A stretch of DNA of 64,000 nt. Source: Stercorarius parasiticus (taxonomy: Eukaryota > Chordata > Aves > Charadriiformes > Stercorariidae). The notes beneath the pieces are model-generated. The model had not been told where the DNA came from. It saw only the letters and a program-made list of their open reading frames with translations, and made no database searches. This document shows positions 1-13,461 of the stretch, piece by piece; position 1 is the first letter of the stretch, and each line of letters begins with the position of its first letter. The position numbers and the translations under genes are program-made. Location: positions 496,001-560,000 of the forward strand of contig VWZL01000808.1 of assembly GCA_013396915.1 (NCBI GenBank), written 5' to 3'.

Positions 1-1261
1 GTGGCTCACGAGCACTAAGGCACCAGCAGGTTTCATCATTAGCTTTTTCCTACGTGGATGTGATTAAGCTTGGCTCTTTGTAACAACACTGGTAGGGACA
101 GGAAGATCTACCTGAAGGATAAGCTTCTGCAGACCACTGGGCGAACCCCAACAACAGATGTCCCCACAAGGCCGCCTACAAAATCCTCTATATTTAGCTG
201 GAAAATAACATGGCAGTGAAGTACCTACTGCAAGAGCAGACGGAAGAGCTGCCACCGGGTATGGTGGGGATGTGACTCACAGCCCTCGCTGCCTCCCAGC
301 ACGAGTCAGTGTCAGAACGACGCCGCTAGCCCCGGGCATGCTAAACAGTTGCTACACATTGCTAAACAATGTTTTTAGAGGCGTTTAACTGCTAACTTAG
401 GTTACGGCTCTCTTTGCACCTACAATAGCCAGCAGCTCAGCTCAGCACCTGAAGTTCAAGGAGGGTGCGCACCTCCTAAATTCAGCGTTCCGCTCCTCCT
501 TCTGCAGCTTCCTGCGGCACTTTTTACACCCGAAATGGACATTTCTGTGCAACGGAAATGGACGTTTCTCCACATTCTCCCTGTGTGCTTTCCCTTAGAT
601 TTTGGCCTGTTGGGGAGGACCCATCTGCACTCCCTCTCTCAATCTGTGAGCTGCTCAGCAGCTCTCAAATCATAACCAGGAAAGGATTTCTCCCCAGAAG
701 CAAGCAAGTTTCCCTGCAAGAGGAGAAGAAATAACCCAGCACACAGTTCACATCTGTCAAAGCACTGCAGTTGCTGCTGACCCGGTGGATGTGCGTCAGC
801 AGCAAGGCATCCTGCCTCTCCCCTGCAAGAAAGCTACCTGCTTAAAGGTCAGCTAGCCAGGAGTCACCGTGTAGCATCTAAGTAGAGAAGACAGGCAGAC
901 AGGACACTGGAAAACCAAGTTTAGAGTCATCTGTGAGAGGGCGAGCGCGTTTCCCCACCCCAGGATATTATGCTGTAGACCTGGACGGCAGAGAAAACAG
1001 TCTTGATTTAAATAGGAGCTCAGTCAGGCTCTCGCAAACGCAACCTATTTCTTCAGCCACTTCCTAAACAATGTTTTCTCCCTGCATCTACACAACTTGG
1101 CTACAGCACGTTCAGCTATAACTCCAGACTGCCTAGAAAAAAACCCATATATTTTAAATTCTACCTGTTTACTCGGTAGTTACTTATTTCTTGGATATTA
1201 CACCAACACCATAAAAAGCGTGAGGGTATTAGCCATTGAGATCTTGCTTTTACGTTGCTTT

Positions 1262-2045
1262 GGTGAATCACATGAAGGTCAGGTTATGAAGTTTACCAAG
1301 GACAAGTGTAAGGTCTTGTACCTGGGAAAACATAATTCAGGAGCGCAGCACGGGCTGGGATCTACCCGGCTGGGAGCAGCTCTGTGGAAAGGGACCTGGG
1401 GGTCCTCATGGACAACAAGCTCAACGTGAGCGAACGGTGTGCTGCTGCGGCAAAGAAAGTCAACACGATGCTGGGTTGCATCAATGAGGGCATCACCAGC
1501 AGTCATTATTCCACTCTACTCGGCGCTTGTCAGGCCACACCTGGAATACCACGTTCAGTTTTAGTCCCTGCTATGCAAAAGACATACGGACAGGATGAAG
1601 AGAGTCCAGAGAAAGGCCACCAAGATGATCAAAGGACTGGGAAGCCTGCCATATGAGGAAAGGCCGAGAGACCTGTGTTTGTTCAGCCTTGAGAAAAGAA
1701 GATTTAGGGGAGACCTTATCACCGTGTTCCAGTATTCAAAGGGTGGCCACAAAGAATGTGGAGACTCCCTTTTTACGAGGAGTCATATGGAGAAGACGAG
1801 GGGTAATGGGTACGAGTTACACCTGAGGAGATTCTGATTGGACACAAGCAGAAAATTTTTCACAATGAGAACAATCAGCCATTGGAATAATCTCCCCAGG
1901 GAAGTGGTGGATCATTGGAGACTTCTAAGGTTCAGCTGGACAGGCTGTTGGGTCATCTTGTCTAGACCGTGCTTTTGCCAAGAAAGGTTGGACCAGATGA
2001 TTCTCGAGGTCCCTTCCAACCTGGTATTCCGTGATTCAGGTTGCT
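1262..2045 (+). mobile_element. CR1 LINE 3' end, degraded
   Basis: Seen: plus-strand translation in shifting frames gives conserved pieces of the carboxy-terminal part of the CR1 ORF2 protein: KFTKDKCKVLYLGKH (about 1288), RDLGVLMDNKLNVS (about 1390), RVQRKATKMIKGL (about 1601), FSLEKRRFRGDLITVF (about 1681) and WNNLPREVV (about 1885). It ends in the CR1-like 3' stretch gaggtcccttccaacc. Frame changes near 1384, 1595 and 1838 and an internal stop show it is dead. Known: CR1 is the dominant avian/reptilian LINE and is usually 5'-truncated. It lies antisense to the host gene in the intron below exon H. Confidence 0.9.
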
Positions 2046-3994
2046 AATCATTCATCAGCTTATAAAAAAAAAGTGAAATTTCAGGTTTGACACTGCCTTC
2101 ACCTTTTTCTTTTCTCCCGTTGTGTCAGCAAGTAAAGATGCAGCTTCCCACAGGCTTGAAATAAAAAAGGCGAATGCGGAACCCCATTATGAAAGGAGTG
2201 AAGAGTTTGATCCACCTGATACCAGCTGGAAACTAACATCTACCTTAGTAATCTTTAAAGCTTTGGTGGCGTTGAAAAAAAAAAAGAAAAATAAAAAAAT
2301 AAGAATAAAAAAAGGTTGCCAGCAGGGAAACATCATCTAGGAAACCAATCAGCAAAGGTGGGTTTTGTCACCATTAGAAAATACTAATCAGCAAATTTGT
2401 CCTGGGTACGAAAAATTTAATATCCAGGGGTCTTCGCTCTGGTGGCTGATGGAGACTGCCAGCAGCAACCTGCACCTCTGCATACACATCCCTATTTCCA
2501 GGCTTACATGCGCACCGTCTGACAGCTTTCCTGACGGAGAATCACGCCCAGCTTTCAAATAATAGTAATTTCTGAAATATATCACTGTTACGGCCCTGCC
2601 CACTAGGTGAACCGATATCGAGATCCACCTAAGCTGTCTAAACTCTCTGCATTTCTAAAGCATTGTGAGATGGTACACGAAATTAAACCACAAAAGCTGG
2701 GCTGCCAAGGGGTACCTGGTCATATATGCTTGTGCTTTCAGCTGTGAAGTGATGAGCTCTCCTGGGGCAGAAGAAAGGGGACTAGAGAAAACATAGGCAA
2801 TTTACATAAAAATTACTGACAAAGGGAACCTTTTTTGCTTTTTTTGTTAAGCTCAACTAGTACCCAGTACATATAAATATGTTAGGGCTTTTTTTCAGCA
2901 AAACTTAACCCTTCAGATAAAACAGAGCATAAGGAGTTTGGTTCTTCTGCTGTTCTGATTTTTTTTAAACACGTAATATATGTCCACAAGAAAAAACACC
3001 ACTATGATCCCAGTCGCAACTTAAGCTGCGGAGAAATGAAGACTTCCCTGAACAGCAGAGTACTTTTCTGCAGCCTTAGCAAACGCCCTTTTCCTGTCCT
3101 TGCGGGACGGTTCACAGAAAAGGAAGTCACAAGCCGAGTTCTATGTAGAAGACCTCACAAAATAAGCGAGATTTGAAACAAAGAAACCTATCATGATTTC
3201 AGAAGCTGTCAGCTGATCCAGCTGTGCTGCGCCATGGCACAAATTCAAGAGCCACCTCGCTTTTCTTTCTAGCGGGAAATCTCTTAAGATATTCTTTTAG
3301 CAAACTTGGATTTGTTTTCACTAAGCAGCCCAGAGCATTCCAGGGATCCAAAATCCAAATATTTTAACGTGACCACAAGGTTTTGGTTGGTTGGTTCAGG
3401 GAAAGAGGAGAGAAAGCTGGTTTGGCTTTATTCTGCACACTTACTAGTAAGAGCATAATCTTTTAAGTATTTTTAAAAAAAGAAAATCCATTATGCACAC
3501 TTTCTTTTCCCGTGTCTGCAAAAACTTCCCTACAGGCCAGTATCTAAATCAGCCACCAATTCAAACGCTGCAGCGTGATCTGACATCGGCGAAAGGAAAT
3601 CGGCATCAGATTCTTTGTGTAACTAAAATCAAAAAGAATAAAATTGCTTTGTCTTTCAGATCTAAAAAAAAAAGTACGCCTTGAATTTATACTACGTCAC
3701 TGCTGAAGAGGTTAGAGGAGGAATCAAAAAAATTGGTCTTTGCTGCAGAGAGGGGGCCCACTTATGATAATAAAACAGGGACTGGAACTCCAAGCCAAAA
3801 GCACTGCCCTTTTGAGCAGTAAAGAGGGCCTTTTGGGTAAGACCTCCCCTTATGTAGCTTTTTTAAGCTCTGAGAGCCTACCTAGAGGTGCGATAAAGGG
3901 TTTGCCTCACCAAAACCTAAGCAAAGGGACCCTGATTCCATCCAGTATTTCTTTACACACAGGAAGAGCCTAGAAAGCATTTTTTTTTTTTTTT

Positions 3995-4010
3995 NNNNNN
4001 NNNNNNNNNN
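3995..4010. other. Assembly gap, 16 N, behind poly-T
   Basis: Seen: N run directly after 15 T. The true length of missing sequence is unknown; it lies downstream of exon H. Confidence 0.95.
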
Positions 4011-4726
4011 GTTTACAAACATGTTAGGCACTGCAGAGCTGGCGCAACATCCTGGTGCTCGGTCCTTGCCAGGACTTTGCCAGACAACAGCTAGGTCAAC
4101 TGCTCACTGAGGTCAAGAGCAAAAAAATTTAATTTCCAAGTCAGGAGATTCGGGTTGATAATGTCCACAAACCTGACCGCAACTGCTGTTGGCTCACCAA
4201 ACCGTTTTATCAACAGTAAACATTCTAGGGAGAGAACTTCCATCTGCTACCAGACTGAGCTACACAGGGACTCCGAAAGAGGAGGAAGAGAAATCAGCTC
4301 TGAGCTAGAAGGCGGCCAACATAAGAGTTCAGAGTGCTTATACAGCCAACGCTTGCCCTGTGATGGAGGCAGGCGCTAGCATAGAAATTTTCAGCATATT
4401 ATTTTCTGACTCCTATGTGAGACCACACATCTTGGCCAATTCGACATCCAGACCAAAATTACAGTGGGCCTAAAATATTGTTTAGTTAAAAGGTAAGCGG
4501 ATCGAACATACCGATTGATCCCATAAACCCAGTCAACTAGAAAAGCAGGGCTATGGCACTGAAAGGTACTTCCACCAGCCTTCCAAAACAGAAAACTCTC
4601 AAGAAGACTCAGTTGAAGAGATTCTAAATATAACTCCTATTTTGCAGGGGGGAAGCGTACCAACAAACCCCAGAAAGGCATGCTACACAGCCACCTCAGG
4701 ACAACTAAAATATCAGAACAACATAC

Positions 4727-4801
4727 CATCCTTATTTGAAACGTCTGCTGCTTCACACGCAAGGTCAACTTTCATGGGCTCCACAGAAGTTTCCTCTTTC
4801 C
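4727..4801 (-). CDS. Internal exon H (75 nt, phase 1-1), last supported exon in the window
   Basis: Seen: excellent acceptor (tttttctccttcttcggcttgtcttatag), donor AAGGATG followed by gtatgt. Phase 1 gives 24 codons plus edge codons, reading KEETSVEPMKVDLACEAAD and then VSNKD. The acceptor ends in the same tcttatag as exon C, and both exons open with a short E/D-E-T stretch. It ends in phase 1, so at least one more exon must follow below position 1. No domain recognised. Confidence 0.85.
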
Positions 4802-7800
4802 CTATAAGACAAGCCGAAGAAGGAGAAAAATCAATACTCACATTACCCAATTAATGTATAATTCTCAGACTCTGTATGCCTGGGTTTTTTTCTTTTTCTT
4901 CTGGCACGCTCTTACCTTTAAAGGCTCTGCTGCTGTACAGTGGCAGCCGTTAGAGAAAAGTGTAGAGGATACAGGGGGAGGAACAGGGTTCGAAAATAAT
5001 TGCTTGAATATTTGTAGTCACCTGCACTCTTTTCTAACTGGGATTGTTAAAACCACATCATGGTGTGTGCCTCTGCCTCCCTGCCATTCCTTTCTCATCA
5101 TTTTTGAAGAACCCCTTCTGCTCATAAAATGCAATATATGATGGGGACCTAATCACGCTTATAAAGCTTCTCTAGCTAGCAGAATAAAAATAGATACAGT
5201 GAGAGCTCAAATATACCGGGTAGTCGGACACAAACTAGAATCTGAATTTAGGAAAATGCATTTTATCGCTGTAACTCAACGGTTTTATCTCTTCTGCCTC
5301 AGGCTTATCTGGAAGCTTAGATTCAATCTCCTACCAATATTTGAACTGGAAAAAAAAAAAAAAAGGTTCTGCTGTTTCATACACAGTCCTCCTAATACTC
5401 TGTCACTTAGAGTGCTGAGAAGCCAATTTTTAGTTAATTTCCATCACGCTACTTCTCTACTTTTGTGGCCACTATAAAGCCTGTTGCGCGTATCCTGTGG
5501 TTGAGCTACAGGATGTCAAGCTATTGGTTGCTAAGCGATCCAGACATTTGGGCGGTTATTATGAGACAGCAAAGTGTAGCGAGGACCGAGACATCTCAAA
5601 AACGGTTTACCCTTAAAGCTGAAATCATTTACCTCTTCAGCAACAGAGATTAAACGTTCACGGTCCCACAAATGCCGCCTCCTCCTCTCTGTGGAAGTCT
5701 GGAGTGAGTTTTTTTAAATGCGCTTCGGCGCACTACAGTTATTTTGTCCATAACCACGTATCTACCGCGGAAGTTTTCAGGCAGTTTTCCTTCTAATCGT
5801 ATCTGCAAGCCAACGCATTGTCATGGAGATTCTAGTCTTCTCTGTGCTCGCTATGTTGGCAGCGCTATTCTCACAGGCAACTTCCAGCGCACTATCTGCA
5901 GTGCTACCGAGCATTGAAAAGCTAAAACAAGGACCCAGCAAATACAGAAACCAACAAAAAATCGCAACCAGAAAGCTCAATTAGCCATTTTAGTGACTGT
6001 GGGGGAAAGCACGATGGATGACTTTATAGTGATGGAGATGTCACCCATCATTTTGATAGCTCTTACTTCTACTGAAGAAATCCTTCAGTGCATTGTCGTA
6101 TCACCAGCTCCACCTCTTCCACACTGGTGTAAATCATCTCCCTGTACAACCAGTCAAAATGCTTGTAAACATCTGTGATGGTGAACTCCCCGTGTCAGCG
6201 AATGCTCGAGACGGCCCCTTTGCAGGCACGTCAAATCCCTGACGCTCCTCCAGGGAATTCAGGAGAGCGAATGTGGTTTTCTCCTGAGGTTTCCTACGCA
6301 CCGACAGGCCCAAACTTTCACAGAACTTGTCTGTGGCACTTTTTCGCTCACACAAAGGATAAACACAGGTCACTCCATTGCGGAAGCGCGTGCATATGCC
6401 AGGAACTTGTCAAGTACGAGGCTGAGAAGGTATGTTCAAAATCCCTGCCTGGCTTCCTCTGGCGAAACCAAGATGAAGTTTGGGTGACCATGAAAGCACT
6501 AATTAATCAAGGAAGACACACTGAAATTTGGGTTGTGCTACACTTCCATTAGCTGGAGGAAGGAGCTGTAGGAAAAGCAAAATTTTGGAACACCAACCCT
6601 CCCGCCACGAGTGCCGCCAGCAGCAGACACAGCCTTTCCCACCAAGACACTCAGATATCTGATGTAGGGATTCAGGTTCCCTGCTGAATACCAGTGCACT
6701 CCGACTGGCAGCTGGTGCCTCCGAGTCCAACTTTGCTTCCTCTAAAACACTGTCTATTAACCAAATAAAGGAGATATGATATGACAGGTTACGTCTTGGC
6801 TCCCAGCTTCTCTAACCTACTCGTTCTGCTGCTGTCAGCTCCTAAAGGCGCCCGTGTGAAGTTCCCAGGCCCTGTCCCAAGATCTCCCATTAACTAGCCG
6901 GCACGCCTGGCTTCACCACGCTGCCAAAAGGCTTCTCGCTTTCCATTTCAGAAATCTCTCATGCAGCTGACAGGTGCAAAGGAGTATTGGCACAGTGCTA
7001 GGTGAAGACAGAGCCTAATTAAAGACAGGACATTTTGGGCATATGTATGCATACGAGCACGTGCACATGTGTGCACATGTGCTAATTAGGGCTGCCATTG
7101 CAGGGACAAAAGCAGAAGGCGGCGAGAGCCCTCGGTACCAAAAGCTACAGGTTCGCCTCTCGCCATGGGCCGCCCTAGAGCAGCAAATTTGCAAAAATTA
7201 CTTTTCCAGAAGTTTAGGGCCATAAACGTTGTCAGAAGAGCACTAATACGCATTCTGCATTTTCGCCTTCTTTCTAAGTCAGAATGGCTGATTCCCCATC
7301 ATTCTACAAGGGGATTACGGCCACATTAAGGTTTTTTTATAGCGTATGTTGGTTGCTGGATATTGTCAGCCAGAAAATGATAGTGGGAAACAACATTCAG
7401 GAACAAACGAGGCAGAAAATATTTTAAATCTTAACAAAGCCGAGCACCACCACAAACCCTTGGGAGGAGGCTTGCACATTGTATCATCCAATTTTTGGGA
7501 AGACTTTCAAACTCAGTCAGTGTAAATCTTCATTTCTTCCCCTGCTATTACTGTGGGTGGGGGACAGGAGCATTCACTATACCGCTATGCATGTGGAAAG
7601 GGTATTATCCAAAAAGCTTCTTCCCCACCGTGCAGTAAAACCAAGTGCCACACAGAAATGAGCCCATTTCAACATAAACAGCAGAACCCGATCAATACCA
7701 GAACCGCCTCCACAGCCAATTTATTCCAGAGGCCTCCCTTCACCCCCTTGTTTTGATTGCTTCATGTTAGAGCACAAACAAGAGAGGTATTTCGGGTCTC

Positions 7801-10800
7801 CGAGCTGGAGCTGAGAGCTACCAAAGGGAGGGAGCCTGGGAGATACCACTTTCAATTTCAATTACCATTTCCAATTGCGCTCCTGACAGAGCTCGTTACC
7901 CCAACCCTTTGCAGGCTGGTTACACAACCAGCCTTGCGCTAAGTGACAACAGGCTTCTGGTGCGCGCAAGGATGGCTCCCAGCCTTTTGAAACACAGAAG
8001 ACAAATATATACCAGGAAGACAGAAAACTCTGCACTCTTTATTTCATCTGTTTTCTCTCCTTTATGTAGTCACACTCTGTCAATAGTTCCACGTGGTTAC
8101 AAGCTAACACGCTGTTCTTTCTCTAGAGAAATGCAGTTCCAAGTTCATGTACGATTCACAAGATTAACATGAAGATGTGGTGGTTGTTGGTACATTAGCA
8201 TCAATTTTAAAAGTGCCCAGGTACAGACGTGAGACATCTATTCTCCACACCCCTGATAAATCCTAATAAGTAAAAAGTGTAACCTTCCTCCGCCTCCTCC
8301 TCCCTTTGCACGAGGTTTCCATTTATTTCAAATGATAAAAGCAGGCAACTGTGCTTAGAAGCTGTAACACAGAGCAATCCACAAAACTCATTTTTACCTG
8401 ATCATCAGCAAGGCTTTGCTGTGTATTGAAGAGCACCTTTGTAAGCAGGACAGAGAGGCAGGCTCCTCTCCAAGGTAATTCAAAGCAAAATCCCGACGTA
8501 CGTCTCCCTAGAATCGATGAATCATTCCTGGAAGGTGCCTGAGCTGGGTTTCTGCTCTGGGATGCCCACCGTAAGGGAGTTTATTTCTCTTTACCGACTC
8601 TTGAGGGAGCCTGGGAGACCGGGCTCCCTCAGCAGAGCCCAGCCTTCGAGGATCAGCCTTGCACCAGGTGTGGGTAAGGGACTGTCAACTGAGCTCTGAA
8701 TCAGGAATCGGGATTTCAGCTGGTAGATCCTAGCTTGCTATAAGGTCATAGACTAGCTTTAAGACAAACAGAAAAACAGATTTCATGCACACGTTAAGTT
8801 CTGTCAGTGCAATCAGGCAACACCAAGATAACTTAAATCTTAGAAAGTTCACAATTTTAAAAGTCTTGCAACAGGAAATCCTGGCCCTAGGATCATTCTG
8901 AATATTTGAGAAATAATACAACAGTCTAGACAACTACTTCTATTTTCATAGGCAAAATGGCAAGGCCATTACTCCTGTAACACGTCTGCCCAGCGCTTTT
9001 GGGTGATGCCACAGCAATGCCAATAAAACACTATTCTGGCCACAGACAATGTGCAATCAGGGGAAATTCATTCATCGTAAATTATTTGTAGAGCAATTGC
9101 TTCTCTTCATGTTATATACTTTGAAAAAAATCACCCCTGTCATACAATGCGAAAACCACACTGCAGCTATTCTGAATGATCCATATTTTCCTGATTCATA
9201 CCCAGTCCCAGTCAATAAAATTTATTATTTTGAGTTTAGCTGTAAATATGCTTCCCCTAATTGGAAGACTCTGAGAGATGGAAGCTCGTTAAAATCCAAA
9301 TTTCTCTGGTTAAAATTTGAAGGCACCATTTTTCATCTGCAGCAACAAAAAAGACAGACAAAGCTCTTCTGACCCGGAGCCGCATTGTCTTATCTGTCAG
9401 AACCAGTTCCATTTTACTTGCTCTGCAAATAGCCAGCGCTGTTTTCTCCTTCTTCCCAGTCATTTCGCTGTAGCTCTTTGCTAATGTGACTGTCAAGCCT
9501 TCATGTACTTTGTTTACCGCTGCATTTTATTTAGTAGTGTTATAAATGCTGCTTCGCTTAGGAACAGAAGCTGTCCGTGATACAAGGGCTCAGTTTGACA
9601 CCTCCATCTGGGATGACTGACCCCTTTCACCACACCAGGTTCTAACACGTAGGAGATTTATGCTGTGTTCTTGTACGGCTCTACACGCAAAACACCCAAC
9701 CTGCTGCTCTCGGGGATCTAAAACAAACACAGCAATCATGATCCCTCTTTACTTTGTTATCTTGCAATCGGTGGGCAGTTTTTCCCCTCGCTGTCCTTCT
9801 GCGACACGCAGGTCAAGCATGGCAGTGCTGAGTTTGCAGGAACGGCACCGCTGCAAAGGTGCCTCTCTCTCTTCAGCGTGGCTTCATTAACAACTAACGC
9901 CTCCATCTGTTAAATCAGGAACATTCTACCTCAATCAAACCCCCCCCAGCAATTAGTCACCAGAGACATGAAAAGAAAACTCAAGGATTTAGATTTCAGA
10001 GGAGAAGCGTGCTGGCCGGGACGCTAGCTTAGCTGAGCGTTTGAAGGCACCGAGCATCATTTCTTAATGCCACACGTGGGCTGTCAGGCTTCACATCGCA
10101 GCCCCTTCACCGTTAAATGCAGTGTTTACCCTCCCTTTTGGCATTTTGGCTTTGTCTCCCAGAGTAACCCAGTGCAACGACACTCCCTGTCCCTCCAGAG
10201 TAGGGCCCATCATCTCAGCTCTCTGTGTTTGTGCACGCAACTGTACCTAAAGGCATCACCCTGCTTCCAGCCACTGTTATTTCCAGCTCAAGCTGAACTG
10301 CAATTTTTTTTAACGCGATTTAAAAGTGTCTAAGATCCGCTTATCCCTATCCCCTTCCAGCCCTTTATTAAACACACCATTAGTAAATCTCATTATGCCC
10401 CCTTTTCCCGAAAGGTGGGACTGGGAGTGCAGTGAGGATTGTCTCTCAGCAACATGGTCCGTAAGACCCATACAAATTGGGTGTCTCTAAAATCGCTAAT
10501 GCCCATCAGGAGCTCTTTGTATCTTTTGTCTCTCTGTAACGAAAGGATAAACCTGCACGCAGCAGGCTCTTGATGAATACAAGGGCATGTCGTTTTAAGG
10601 AAAGCTGGTTTTGAATTTTTTCATTCTGAAAAAGCCTTAGCTGTGTAAGAGGCCACGTTGCTGCTTTCCAGACGCTCTTTCTGTGAAACCTCTCATCAGA
10701 GAAGAAGCCTGCAGCACCGAACAGCTGAAGTGGAGCACCCAGAAACTTTCATCGCGTTCCCCAATTGCTGGCGGTTAACACAACTAAAATGTTGCCGGGT

Positions 10801-13419
10801 TGTATTCAAACTTGTAAACCACCTGTCCTGAATGGCTTCCAAAACCCTCGCGCTCCATTTCCCTGCCTACAAATAAGGCAGATAGCACACTCAGTGGTAT
10901 TGTGAGAAGTGAAAGGTTTCTGAATGAATAGAAATGGCATGACTATTTACCTTTCCTCCCCGTTCTGCCATCTTCCCCTGCCACCTTCAACCACTTACGA
11001 AACTCCTACGTGAATTGGTTCGGTTCCCGATCACTAGCTTTCTGATCCTAAAAGGCTGTGTAGGTGCGAGGTATTACAGCACGGGAGGACCCTTTTGTGT
11101 AATCCACAGGAAACGCCCAGGTCTCCAGAGGCTCAGCTTTCACCAGGGGGAACGATGTTGGATATTCAGAAATGGTTTTCTGATTTCATGGCCATGGGAG
11201 CAAGCCTGCTGAACGACCGCCGGCTGCCAGAATGATACCTGCACCTCCATTCCCACCACAACATTGCTTTCTCCGCACACTCATTATTGCGTACCTAGTC
11301 TGTCTTCAGCTGTCCTCATTCGGCAAGTTTAATTCCTCTTTGCACCACTAATCCGGGGTGAGTATTCGGTCATCAATTTTGAGGAACCAATCCGGGAGCC
11401 CAACGGCTTTAATAGGCCTTGCTTTCCCCTCCATCATGAACAATTTAATAGCTCGTGCTGCCACTGGATTTTCCATCAGCACACCCTATATGCCCCTATT
11501 CCACTTCAATCTTGCATTCGCTGTATTTTCTGAGCATTTCAAACAATCTCGAAGCAACTGCAGCAAAGCAATAGACTGTGAAAGCAAAGAGGTCCTGGAT
11601 CTCCTAAATAGGCCAGATTCGTCAGAACACCACGCTGGTTATTCCAGAAAATGGAAATGAACTTCCCGTTCCCCTCCAAAGGAGCTGCTCCAAACAGAAG
11701 AGCCAATCCTCAGCCCTGAGCAGCTGCACGAGACTAGGTGGGTGCTGGGGAGCAAATAGGAACAGTATTTATGAAAGAAATTATACGGAAAAGGTGGGGA
11801 GGGAGAGGGTGAGAATTTGAGAGGACACAAATAGCAAATTGCCCAAGAACTGGAAGTTAGAAAAGTTCCTTTCAGACAAGCACCCTCATCTTTTATGAAG
11901 TCCCCACTCCCTGGCTACAGCAGGGAGGACGATGAGGTGAAGAAGCACGCCATGGGCACAGGACAAAGGGAGGCTCTGCCTGAGTTTCTGGTAACATACA
12001 GGCGGGGCTGCTCAGCCTTACGGCTGCACTCATTTATTTCTGGGGTCACTGCTGAGACATTACTCCTGAGTCGAAGGAGTCCTGGAAAATACTCTGTGCA
12101 ATTCCTTTTCAAGGAGACCATTGCCAGGTATATGAAGGAGGAGGTCCAAAGTAGCAGGGTACAGCAGCGGAAGGGTAAATAAGGAGGGTATATGGATCTA
12201 CCCGAAAGTCAGCAACAATATACAGTGTGGGAGAAAAACTCTTCCCTGTTATTTATCCAGAATTTTGCAGCTTAAAATAAAACAGAATATTCACAAGGAG
12301 AGGCACATGAAGTTCAACCAACTTCTGCTAATAGATGTGACCTTACAGGTACAGTGTCATTTTCAAAGATACGACAGCCAGCATGAAGAATAAAAATTAA
12401 TAAAAAGCTCCCGAACACCAAAAAACCAAATCTCAATAAAAACTTGGATAACCAGAGGTAGAGGACTGAAAGGCCTTGCTGTTTTTGGAGAGTACTTGAA
12501 TTTCTAAAGGCTCATCACCCCCTGACCGAGAATTCAGTTTTAATTTTCAGAAACCTGTTAGCTTCCTAAAACCAAGCTGAACATAATAAGAAACTCATTT
12601 GCTTGAAAAGAAGAGGTAATTGGCAGTACTCAATAACAAAGACCTTATAGACGATATTTATCACTATCTTTTTCCCTTACTGAGACACATGTTCAATAAT
12701 GATCATTTTTCAGAAACAATTAAAGAAATGNCTCTGCTCCGGCTCCATTAAAGCCAAAATTTTACAGCTCAGCTTTAACTATATGGTGATAAACACAAAT
12801 CTGCTATAAAGGACTAATTTTGGTACTGAGCTCCTCACCTGTTCCAGTTCTCAGGGCTGTTGTTTCAGACCTGGATGGTGACGCATCAAAATATAACAGA
12901 TGTTTAAATAAAACACACACAGCAGCACGCTCCTGTGTATACATTTACATTCAAGGGCAGTACGCAATAAATGCCTGGGAGTTGTTTTCCCTCTGGAAAG
13001 AAGAGAATAGCTGAGTGATAGATGGCGGTGCTGGACGTGTTACCCAAGGCGATGCTCCCCATTCTGCTTGGGAAGCGCCACGCGCCCCGTGGAGAGAAGC
13101 CATCGCTGCAATCTGGAGATGTGTGCAGCCTTCGCTGTCAGAGGATGTCATTAATGCTGATTGCGGCCCCCATTTCTCTGGTGAAAGCCTGGCATCTTCC
13201 TCGACAGCAGTGAGCGAGCCAACACCAGCCAGCCTCAAAGGAACGGGAGGGAAAGCAAACATATTGCAAATGCTATATTATCTCCTAAGCGCGGACGCCG
13301 TTTTTAATTGCTACTGATAACTGGATGACTACAAGAGCAAAATTTTACCACGATGATGTGGAGTAAGGTGCTTCCCCAGGAAATAAGAGAACTACATCAG
13401 AGCAAGGGGTGGTCTTAAC

Positions 13420-13461
13420 CTTCAGCTGCCCTATGCCAGCAGGCAATAACCACATCCTCCT
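13420..13461 (-). CDS. Possible 42-nt exon between G and H
   Basis: Seen: acceptor atttctatgtgctctgttcag and donor GCTGAAG followed by gttaag enclose 42 nt open in phase 1 (EDVVIACWHRAAE). Frame and length fit the cassette pattern and it would break a 14.7 kb intron. The middle is hydrophobic and includes tryptophan, unlike the other exons. Confidence 0.3.

Larger units (their letters stand above)
1..4726 (-). other. Intron downstream of exon H (continues below position 1)
   Basis: Holds the antisense CR1 fragment and a 16-N gap. No terminal exon for the phase 1 end of exon H was found, so the gene continues outside the window. Confidence 0.55.

Noticed and set aside
474..513. 40-nt minus-strand open stretch with gtgcgc donor
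   Set aside because: No pyrimidine tract at the acceptor and an arginine-rich peptide unlike the gene.
2120..2340. Plus-strand 72-codon frame after a strong acceptor-like tract
   Set aside because: Ends in a poly-lysine run from an A-rich tail next to the CR1 copy, with no matching donor; likely chance.
4913..4929. 17-nt exon with donor CTTTAAAG then gtaaga
   Set aside because: Length is not divisible by three and would shift the frame before exon H.
5777..5945. Exon-like minus-strand stretch after cttgttttag
   Set aside because: Open only in phase 2; phase 1 meets a stop, so it cannot follow exon H or any other exon here.
8399..8437. Minus-strand stretch reading VLFNTQQSLADDQ with gtaaaa donor
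   Set aside because: Open in phase 0 only; the phase 1 frame has a stop.
10951..11005. Minus-strand stretch reading EFRKWLKVAGEDGRTGRK with good donor gtaaat
   Set aside because: Acceptor lacks a pyrimidine tract and would need phase 0 entry, while all neighbours are phase 1.
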